DNA from: Blastococcus sp. HT6-4
Lineage (GTDB): Bacteria > Actinomycetota > Actinomycetes > Mycobacteriales > Geodermatophilaceae
Assembly (NCBI RefSeq): GCF_039679125.1
Contig: NZ_CP155551.1
Location: forward strand, 3,658,001 to 3,722,000
DNA: 64,000 bases
Direction of reading: 5' to 3'
Numbering within the stretch: position 1 is the first letter of the stretch; every line of letters begins with the position of its first letter. Positions 58,144 to 64,000 of this stretch are shown here, one piece after another. Both the position numbers and the translations under genes were made by a program. The notes below the pieces were generated by a model. It did not search any database. It saw only the letters and a program-made list of their open reading frames with translations, and was not told the DNA's origin.

Positions 58144-59694
58144 TCAGTGGGCGAAGTGGCGGGTGCCGGTCAGGTACAGCGGCACGCCGGCGGCAGCCGC
58201 GGCGGCGACGACCTCCTCGTCGCGCACCGATCCGCCGGGCTGGACGACGGCGCGCACGCCGGCGTCGAGCAGCACCTGCAGGCCGTCGGCGAACGGGAAG
58301 AACGCGTCGGAGGCGGCGACCGCACCGGCGGCCCGCTCCCCCGCCCGCGCGACCGCGAGGCGCGCGGAGTCGACCCGGTTGACCTGGCCCATGCCGACGC
58401 CGACGGTGGCGCGGTCGTGGGCCAGCAGGATCGCGTTGCTCTTGACCGCGCGCACCGCCCGCCAGGCGAAGACCAGGTCGTCCAGGCCCGCGGCGTCCAG
58501 CGGTTCGCCGGTCGCGAGGGTCCAGGTGGTGGGGTCGTCACCCACGGCGTCGATGCGGTCGCGGGTCTGCAGGAGCAGGCCGCCGCTGATGGGGCGCAGC
58601 TCCACGCCGGCCTCGGGCAGGTGGGGCAACCGGAGCAGCCGGATGTTCTTCTTCCCGGTGAGCACCGCGACGGCGTCGTCGGTGAACGAGGGGGCGACGA
58701 CCACCTCGGTGAACACCTCGGCCACCTGCTCGGCCATGGTCAGGTCCACCTCGCGGTTGGCGGCGATCACCCCGCCGAAGGCCGACACCGGGTCGCAGGC
58801 GTGCGCCTTGCGGTGCGCGGCGGCGATGTCGGCCCCGACGGCGATCCCGCACGGGTTGGCGTGCTTGATGATCGCCACGCACGGCTGGTCGTGGTCGTGG
58901 GCCGCCCGCCAGGCGGCGTCGGTGTCGACGTAGTTGTTGTAGGACATCTGCTTGCCGTGCAGCTGCTCGGCGTGCGCGAGCCCCGGCCGCCCGGCGAGGT
59001 ACAGCGCCGCCGCCTGGTGCGGGTTCTCGCCGTAGCGCAGGACGTCCGCGCGCTCCCAGTTGCCGCCCACCCAGGCCGGGAAGCCGCTCTCGTCGTCGGG
59101 CGCCAGCACGTTGCCCATCCAGGAGGCGACGGCGATGTCGTAGGAGGCCGTGTGCCGGAACGCCGCGGCGGCCAGCCGCTGCCGCTCGGCTAGGGAGAAC
59201 CCGCCCGCGGACACGGCGGCGAGGACGTCGTCGTACCGGGCGGGGTCGACGACGACGGCGACCGACGGGTGGTTCTTGGCCGCGGCCCGCACCATCGCCG
59301 GGCCGCCGATGTCGATCTGCTCGACGCACTCGTCGGGGGCGGCGCCGGAGGCGACGGTCTCGGTGAAGGGGTAGAGGTTGACCACCACCAGGTCGAACGC
59401 GGCGATGCCGAGCTCCTGCAGCTGGGCGACGTGCTCGTCCTTGCGGCGGTCGGCCAGGATCCCGGCGTGCACCGCGGGGTGCAGCGTCTTCACCCGGCCG
59501 TCGAGGCACTCGGGGAAGCCGGTGACCTGCTCGACCGGCGTCACCGGCACCCCGGCGTCGGCGATCCGCCGGGCGGTCGCACCGGTGCTCACCAGCTCGA
59601 CTCCGGCCGCGGCCAGGCCGCGGGCCAGCTCCTCGATGCCGGTCTTGTCGTAGACGCCGAGCAGGGCGCGGCGGATCGGGGTGCGGTCGCTCAT
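58144..59694 (-). CDS. purH: Bifunctional AICAR formyltransferase / IMP cyclohydrolase
   Basis: 516 residues; it catalyses the last two steps of IMP synthesis. The N-terminal cyclohydrolase domain shows [44 protein letters not shown] and VVNLYPF. The C-terminal transformylase has [51 protein letters not shown] and [14 protein letters not shown]. The ATG overlaps the purN stop, so purN-purH are coupled, as in mycobacteria (Rv0956-Rv0957). It uses the formyl-tetrahydrofolate made by FolD. Confidence 0.97.
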   Translation of the reverse strand: MSDRTPIRRALLGVYDKTGIEELARGLAAAGVELVSTGATARRIADAGVPVTPVEQVTGFPECLDGRVKTLHPAVHAGILADRRKDEHVAQLQELGIAAFDLVVVNLYPFTETVASGAAPDECVEQIDIGGPAMVRAAAKNHPSVAVVVDPARYDDVLAAVSAGGFSLAERQRLAAAAFRHTASYDIAVASWMGNVLAPDDESGFPAWVGGNWERADVLRYGENPHQAAALYLAGRPGLAHAEQLHGKQMSYNNYVDTDAAWRAAHDHDQPCVAIIKHANPCGIAVGADIAAAHRKAHACDPVSAFGGVIAANREVDLTMAEQVAEVFTEVVVAPSFTDDAVAVLTGKKNIRLLRLPHLPEAGVELRPISGGLLLQTRDRIDAVGDDPTTWTLATGEPLDAAGLDDLVFAWRAVRAVKSNAILLAHDRATVGVGMGQVNRVDSARLAVARAGERAAGAVAASDAFFPFADGLQVLLDAGVRAVVQPGGSVRDEEVVAAAAAAGVPLYLTGTRHFAH

Positions 59695-60317
59695 CTGGGG
59701 CTCTTCCTCGTCCGGTGCGGGCTGGTCGGGGGTGGGGTGACGAACTCCGCCACCGTCTCCACCAGGAGCTCGCGCTCCACGTCCTTGATCCGTTGGTGCA
59801 GGCGCGGTTCGTCGTCACCCGGCAGCACGGGCACCTGCCGCTGGGCCAGCACCGGCCCGGTGTCGACGCCGGCGTCGACCAGGTGCACCGTCGCGCCGGT
59901 GACCGTGGCCCCGGCCGCGAGGGCGTCGCGCACGGCGTGGGCACCCGGGAACGCCGGCAGCAGGGCCGGGTGGGTGTTGACCAGCCGGCCCTCGAACCCG
60001 GCGAGGACCGCCGGACCGACGATCTTCATGAAGCCGGCCGAGACGACGAGGTCGGGCGCGAAACCGGCGATCCGGTCGGCCAGCGCACGGTCCCAGGCGG
60101 CGCGGTCGGGGTGGTCGCCGAGCGCGCAGACGAACGTGGGCAGCCCGCGCCGGCGGGCGTGCTCCAGACCGGGGGCCTCGCGGTCGGCACCGACGGCGAC
60201 GACGGTGGCCGGGTAGGCCGGGTCGTCGGTGGCGTCCAGCAGGGCGGCGCACAGCGATCCGGTGCCCGACAGCAGGACGACGACCCGTGCCCGGGCAGGA
60301 GGCTCGTCGGCGGGCAC
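59691..60317 (-). CDS. purN: Phosphoribosylglycinamide formyltransferase
   Basis: 208 residues; it transfers formyl from 10-formyl-tetrahydrofolate to GAR in purine synthesis. Motifs: VVLLSGTGS (phosphate loop), [13 protein letters not shown], and [17 protein letters not shown] with the catalytic Asn and His, then [13 protein letters not shown]. The GTG at 60317 follows TAGGGT by seven bases, a leaderless signature; the open frame upstream lies in the perM region and is not used. The stop overlaps purH by ATGA. Confidence 0.95.
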   Translation of the reverse strand: MPADEPPARARVVVLLSGTGSLCAALLDATDDPAYPATVVAVGADREAPGLEHARRRGLPTFVCALGDHPDRAAWDRALADRIAGFAPDLVVSAGFMKIVGPAVLAGFEGRLVNTHPALLPAFPGAHAVRDALAAGATVTGATVHLVDAGVDTGPVLAQRQVPVLPGDDEPRLHQRIKDVERELLVETVAEFVTPPPTSPHRTRKSPR

Positions 60318-60324
60318 GGCGTCG

Positions 60325-60330
60325 ACCCTA
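60325..60330 (-). promoter_or_regulatory. Leaderless -10 element for purN-purH
   Basis: TAGGGT on the minus strand ends seven bases before the GTG at 60317, in the 50-base gap after perM. Confidence 0.6.
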
Positions 60331-60367
60331 GCCGGGCCGCCGGAGCCGACCGGCGGGCCGGTCCCGG

Positions 60368-61606
60368 TCAGCCCAGCGCCCGCCAGCGGGCCACCGCGCC
60401 GCCCAGCGCCGCGGCGATCCCGGCCTGGGCGGCGATCGCGATCCCGGTGGCCACCGGTGGCGCGCCCACGACGGCCAGCGCGGCGTCCCCGAGGGAGCCC
60501 CCGGCGATCCACGCCAGCACCCCGGCGACCACGCCCAGCAGGCCCCCGGCCAGCAGCCCGGCGAGCCCGGCGACGACCGACCCGCCGTCCCCGTCGGCGA
60601 ACCACCGGCCGACGGTCACACCGGCCACCAGGCCCGCCACGGCCGGGATCACCTGGGAGGCGAAGGCGATCAGGGGCACGGCCTGGGTGTCGGGCAGCGC
60701 CGCCAGCAGCGGCAGCGCGGGCACCGCGCCGAGCGTCACGCCGTGGACCGACACCAGCGTGCCGGTGCCGACGGAGAACCCGGGCCCGGCGGCGAGGCCG
60801 AGGACGGCGACGGCGGCGTTGGGGAGCAGCAGCGCGCTCAGCCCGAGGAGGCCGACCGCGCCCGCACCGGCCCCGCCCAGCGAGGAGGCCAGCGTCGCGT
60901 ACCCGTCGGCATCGCTGATCAGGGCCACCGCGACGACACCCGTGGCCAGCGCCAGCGCGGTGAGCAGGCCGGCCAGCAGCCCGCGCAGCACGGGCCGGAC
61001 GGCGCCGGGCAACCGGTCGAGCAGGGCGTCGACCGCGCCCGACTCCCGTCCCGCGCCCCAGCCGACGGCGACCCCCGCGAGCACGAGCGCGCCGAGCAGG
61101 GTGCGCAGCCAGCCGATGCGCGCCGCCTCCCCGTCCGCCACGAGGGCCAGCAGGGCGGTGAGGAGCAGGTGCACCACCACCGCCAGCGCGCTCACGCGGA
61201 CGACGTCCCGGCCCGATGCGCCGTCGTCCAGGCCCCGGACGGCGACCCGTCCGGCCCAGGACAGCCCACGGGCGACGAGCAGGGTCAGCAGCAGCGGCGC
61301 CAGCACCAGCGGGCCGGAGGGCAGGACCAGCTCGGCTCCGTGCGCGAGCAGCCACAACCGGGCGGCGAGGACCGCCGACCCGCCGGCGGACATGCCGCCG
61401 ACGGGATCGAGCGTCTGGACGACGAGGAGCGCCAGCCCCAGACCGGCGAGCCCGACGACCGTGACGGCGACCGCGGCGGCGGCGGCCAGGACGGCGGGCG
61501 GCGCGGACCGTGCGACCGCCCCGTCGTCCCGCCGGAAGGGCAGGCGTGCGAGCAGGGGGACCACCCCTCCACTGTCGCAAGCCGGCCGAGGAGATGCGTG
61601 GCGCAC
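60368..61606 (-). CDS. perM: PerM-like integral membrane protein (DUF6350)
   Basis: Up to 412 residues with about ten helices, rich in Ala, Leu, Gly and Val and with few charged residues. VLPSGPLVLAPLLLTLLVARGL, GPGFSVGTGTLVSVHGVTLG (split by the conserved Pro-Gly-Phe) and the position directly upstream of purN match actinobacterial DUF6350/PerM (Rv0955), a mycobacterial membrane protein needed for cell division under some stresses. The start is uncertain: the GTG at 61606 is the longest option; the GTG at 61564 follows GGAGG too closely. The Rv0954-like gene upstream fits the same division-linked block. Confidence 0.78.
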   Translation of the reverse strand: MRHASPRPACDSGGVVPLLARLPFRRDDGAVARSAPPAVLAAAAAVAVTVVGLAGLGLALLVVQTLDPVGGMSAGGSAVLAARLWLLAHGAELVLPSGPLVLAPLLLTLLVARGLSWAGRVAVRGLDDGASGRDVVRVSALAVVVHLLLTALLALVADGEAARIGWLRTLLGALVLAGVAVGWGAGRESGAVDALLDRLPGAVRPVLRGLLAGLLTALALATGVVAVALISDADGYATLASSLGGAGAGAVGLLGLSALLLPNAAVAVLGLAAGPGFSVGTGTLVSVHGVTLGAVPALPLLAALPDTQAVPLIAFASQVIPAVAGLVAGVTVGRWFADGDGGSVVAGLAGLLAGGLLGVVAGVLAWIAGGSLGDAALAVVGAPPVATGIAIAAQAGIAAALGGAVARWRALG

Positions 61607-61650
61607 GCGCCGGGGCGGCCCGGTCGGCTGGCTCCGCCTCCGGGGTGGGG

Positions 61651-62823
61651 TCAGGTGTCCGTGCGTGGACGCTCGCTGTCCGTAGCGTCCGGCCCCTCAC
61701 CCGAGGCGGTGGAGCCGCCGCCCCCGGTTCCGCCGGCACCCGGCTCCCCTGCCGGCGGGCCGCCGGGCGCGGGCCACGGGGGCGTCCCCGGCTGGGGGTG
61801 GGACGGCCCGGGCGGAGGGCCCCAGGCGTAGGGCTGGCCGGGACCGGCGGGGCCGGGCCAGTAGCCGCCCCCCTGCGGCGGGACCGGTCGCGGCGGGCGT
61901 TCCCGCAGCTCCCGGCGGAGGGCGACCACGGCGGCGGCGGTCACGGCCACGGCCGTGAGGAGGCCGAGCAGCGCCCAGAAGGAGAACGCGTAGCGCAGCG
62001 TGTCCATCCAGGCGAACAGCGTCAGGATCGTGGCCAACGCGGAGAGGGTGACGGTCACCGACGACCGCGGGAAGGTCACCACCGACCGGACGAACGCCGG
62101 CATCAGCGCCCAGCCCGTGGCGAGCAGGAGCAGCACGAACGCCGAGACGACCAGGCCGTCCTCGAACCCGCTGAAACTGATGCCGAAGGTCGCGTCACCG
62201 AACCGCCACCACGGCAGGAAACCGAGCAGCAGGAACAGCAGGGTGCCCCCGGCGACGACGTAGTCGGTGGCCGTGAGCCGCTTCGGGTCGAAGGAGAACT
62301 CGGCGCCCGGAGGCCGGCCCTGGGAAGCCGGGCCACCGTAGGGCGCCTGCCCGTACGGCTGCCCGTACTGCGGCGGCCCGTACGGCTGCCCGTACGGGGA
62401 CTGCCCGTACTGCTGCCCGTACGGCTGCCCGTACGGCTGCCCGTACGGCTGCCCGTACGGCGGCCGCCCGTACGGCGGCTGCCCGTACGGGGGCGGGCCG
62501 TAGCCCGGCTGGGCATGGGGCGGCTGGCCGTAGGGCGGCTGACCCCACGGCCGCTGCCCGTACTGCCCACCGGACCCGGGGTACCCGTAGCCGGGCTCGC
62601 CGGAGGGTTGCTGGCCGTAGGGCTGCTGGCCGTAGGACTGCTGGCCGTAGGACTGCTGCTCCCCGGGCGGCGGGACGGACTGCTGCCCGTGCCCCGGCTG
62701 ACCGGCCGGCGCGGAACCCGCCCCGGGCTGGTCCGCGGGCCGTCGCCCCGGGCCCGGTTCCGGCTGCGCGCCGACGGGCCGCTGAGCGTCCTCGGGCGGC
62801 TGCGGGGGCTGGCTGGCGGTCAC
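61651..62823 (-). CDS. Proline/tyrosine-rich low-complexity membrane protein (Rv0954-like)
   Basis: 390 residues. Residues ~1-190 are low complexity, rich in Gln, Pro, Gly and Tyr, with many QPYGQ and PPYGQ units. Four helices follow ([76 protein letters not shown]), then a Pro/Gly-rich tail. The layout and the sucD-(this)-perM-purN-purH order match mycobacterial Rv0954, reported as a division-complex membrane protein. The GTG at 62823 has GGAGGAG in good position. The disordered half is likely cytosolic and could cluster the protein; that is inference. Confidence 0.8.
   Translation of the reverse strand: MTASQPPQPPEDAQRPVGAQPEPGPGRRPADQPGAGSAPAGQPGHGQQSVPPPGEQQSYGQQSYGQQPYGQQPSGEPGYGYPGSGGQYGQRPWGQPPYGQPPHAQPGYGPPPYGQPPYGRPPYGQPYGQPYGQPYGQQYGQSPYGQPYGPPQYGQPYGQAPYGGPASQGRPPGAEFSFDPKRLTATDYVVAGGTLLFLLLGFLPWWRFGDATFGISFSGFEDGLVVSAFVLLLLATGWALMPAFVRSVVTFPRSSVTVTLSALATILTLFAWMDTLRYAFSFWALLGLLTAVAVTAAAVVALRRELRERPPRPVPPQGGGYWPGPAGPGQPYAWGPPPGPSHPQPGTPPWPAPGGPPAGEPGAGGTGGGGSTASGEGPDATDSERPRTDT
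62336..62660 (-). repeat. Short tandem repeats encoding QPYGQ units
   Basis: A roughly 12-base unit (TGCCCGTACGGC on the plus strand) recurs more than ten times, most regularly at 62345-62480 and less so up to 62660. It encodes the Gln-Pro-Tyr-Gly region of the membrane protein. Such arrays change length by slippage. Confidence 0.85.
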
Positions 62824-62922
62824 AGGCTCTCCTCCGGATGGAACAGGTGCTCGTTGATCGTGACGGTCGCGGTCACGGACCCGCAATGGCGGACCGGTCC
62901 GCGATCCACGCCGGGAACACCG

Positions 62923-62957
62923 CTGCCCGGCGGCCGCTGTGTGCGGCCGCCGGGCAG
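62923..62957 (-). terminator. Terminator after sucD
   Basis: CTGCCCGGCGGCCGC and GCGGCCGCCGGGCAG form a perfect 15-bp stem with a five-base loop, 66 bases past the sucD stop. It separates sucCD from the following membrane-protein gene. Confidence 0.82.
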
Positions 62958-63023
62958 GCGACGGGGACGGCTCCGGCCCCGGAGGACGGGCCCCCGTTCA
63001 GGAACCGAGCCTTCGCGGCACCG

Positions 63024-63902
63024 TCAGGAGCCGACGATCTCCCGCATCAGCTTCGCGGTCTCCGACGGGGTCTTGCCCACCCGGACACCGGCGGCCTCGA
63101 GGGCCTCCTGCTTCGCCTGGGCCGTGCCGGCCGAGCCCGACACGATGGCGCCCGCGTGGCCCATCGTCTTGCCCTCGGGGGCGGTGAACCCGGCGACGTA
63201 GCCGACGACGGGCTTGGTGACGTTGGCCTTGATGAAGTCGGCGGCCCGCTCCTCGGCGTCGCCACCGATCTCACCGATCATCACGATGGCCTCGGTCTCC
63301 GGGTCCTCCTGGAAGGCCTGGAGGGCGTCGATGTGCGTGGTGCCGATGACCGGGTCGCCACCGATGCCGATCGCGGTGGAGAAACCGATGTCCCGCAGCT
63401 CGTACATCATCTGGTAGGTCAGCGTGCCCGACTTCGACACCAGGCCGATCTTGCCCTGCTTGGTGATGTTGGCCGGGATGATGCCGGCGTTGCTGCGCCC
63501 GGGGCTGATCAGGCCGGGGCAGTTCGGCCCGATGATGCGGGTGGCCCCACCCTGGGCGTGCGCCCAGAAGTAGGTCGAGTCGTGCACCGGGATGCCCTCG
63601 GTGATGACGACGGCCAGCCCGATCTGGGCGTCCACGGCCTCGATGACGGCGGCCTTGGCGAAGGGCGGCGGCACGAAGATGACGCTGACGTCGGCGCCGG
63701 TCTCCTTCATGGCCTCGGCGACGCCGCCGAAGACCGGGACGCTGGTGCCGTCGAAGTCGACCGACTGGCCGGCCTTGCGCGGGTTGACGCCCCCGACGAT
63801 GGCGGTGCCGGAGGCGAGCATGCGCGACGTGTGCTTCATGCCCTCCGAGCCGGTCATGCCCTGGACGATGACCTTGCTGTTCTCGTTGAGGAAGATCGAC
63901 AT
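63024..63902 (-). CDS. sucD: Succinyl-CoA synthetase alpha subunit
   Basis: 292 residues; with SucC it makes ATP or GTP from succinyl-CoA. The CoA-binding start ([21 protein letters not shown]), [10 protein letters not shown](S)[22 protein letters not shown] and the phosphohistidine segment [10 protein letters not shown] are all present. It lies 31 bases after the sucC stop. In this window it also finishes the route from propionyl-CoA (carboxylase at 2-4975, mutase at 14024-18171) to succinate. Confidence 0.97.
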   Translation of the reverse strand: MSIFLNENSKVIVQGMTGSEGMKHTSRMLASGTAIVGGVNPRKAGQSVDFDGTSVPVFGGVAEAMKETGADVSVIFVPPPFAKAAVIEAVDAQIGLAVVITEGIPVHDSTYFWAHAQGGATRIIGPNCPGLISPGRSNAGIIPANITKQGKIGLVSKSGTLTYQMMYELRDIGFSTAIGIGGDPVIGTTHIDALQAFQEDPETEAIVMIGEIGGDAEERAADFIKANVTKPVVGYVAGFTAPEGKTMGHAGAIVSGSAGTAQAKQEALEAAGVRVGKTPSETAKLMREIVGS

Positions 63903-63933
63903 CTGAGTGGTGTCCTGTCCGGAGTCGGGGCGA

Positions 63934-64000
63934 TCAGGCGGCGGCGAGCTCGGCGGCCCGGCGCGCGGCGCCGTCCATCGTGTCCTCGAGGCTGACCAGC
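63934..64000 (-). CDS. sucC: Succinyl-CoA synthetase beta subunit, C-terminal fragment
   Basis: Only the last 21 codons and the TGA are in the window. They read [20 protein letters not shown], typical of an actinobacterial SucC C-terminus, and stand directly upstream of sucD on the same strand, the usual sucC-sucD order. The assignment rests mainly on that context. Confidence 0.8.
   Translation of the reverse strand, partial: LVSLEDTMDGAARRAAELAAA

Overview
The window is very GC-rich DNA with dense, mostly co-directional gene packing, many GTG starts and 4-base ATGA/GTGA gene overlaps. This points to a high-GC actinobacterium. The epsilon subunit of acyl-CoA carboxylase, the DUF222/HNH gene, the LGFP repeats, PerM and the gene order all fit Actinomycetota; Geodermatophilaceae (Blastococcus, Modestobacter or Geodermatophilus) is my best guess. 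From memory, much of the order matches two Mycobacterium tuberculosis regions: accD5-accE5-maf-accA3 / lpdA-Rv3304-ami-deoD-pmmB-upp-add-deoA-cdd / dacB1-Rv3335c-trpS-icd1-Rv3355c-folD, and sucC-sucD-Rv0954-perM-purN-purH. The window is therefore ordinary core chromosome with small lineage-specific insertions. I saw no tRNA, rRNA, CRISPR array, transposase, prophage or recognisable DNA-binding transcription factor.

Layout. 1-4975: acyl-CoA carboxylase beta and epsilon subunits, Maf, a sulfotransferase-like protein, and the biotin carboxylase/biotin carrier subunit. 5036-9433: two tandem paralogous secreted zinc metalloproteases, one ending in seven LGFP repeats and one in a membrane anchor. 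9659-12872: LpdA-type quinone reductase, a gamma-glutamylcyclotransferase-like protein and a membrane acyltransferase. 13015-20664: a tightly coupled operon of YbdK-type ligase, M20 amidohydrolase, both methylmalonyl-CoA mutase subunits and MeaB. 20801-25230: purine nucleoside phosphorylase, phosphohexomutase, a DUF805 protein, a Gfo/Idh/MocA oxidoreductase and uracil phosphoribosyltransferase. 25295-26814: a frameshifted DUF222/HNH gene. 27061-31799: deoC, a split ALDH16-like pair and an acidic duplicated-domain protein. 31871-37095: DEAD-box helicase, MgtC-like protein, adenosine deaminase and an ABC-2 exporter. 37223-44283: deoA, cdd and a complete BMP-type nucleoside ABC importer. 44532-53112: D,D-carboxypeptidase, YihY, LigT-like phosphoesterase, TrpS, HisC-like aminotransferase, GalE, CNNM/CorC protein and a CAP-domain protein. 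53215-56638: icd, mdh, a DUF3017 protein and folD. 56734-64000: a small membrane protein, a triplicated 90-bp repeat, a pentapeptide-repeat protein, purH, purN, perM, an Rv0954-like proline-rich membrane protein, sucD and the 3' end of sucC.

Two metabolic themes dominate. Propionyl-CoA carboxylase, methylmalonyl-CoA mutase with MeaB, and succinyl-CoA synthetase together supply most of the propionyl-CoA to succinate route (no epimerase seen), next to icd and mdh. Nucleoside uptake and salvage (importer, Cdd, DeoA, Add, PNP, Upp, DeoC, phosphohexomutase, acetaldehyde-type ALDHs) can turn imported nucleosides into bases and central-carbon intermediates.

The main non-routine signals are: a stop-codon-linked intergenic repeat at two loci; a cysteine-containing LGFP array with near-identical units; two TTCCCGCGGGAA palindromes upstream of deoC; a split ALDH16 pair beside an undescribed duplicated-domain protein; the one-base lesion in the DUF222 gene; and a leaderless promoter signature, TAnnnT six to eight bases before the start codon, at nine genes. 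I did not find a wholly new multi-gene system.
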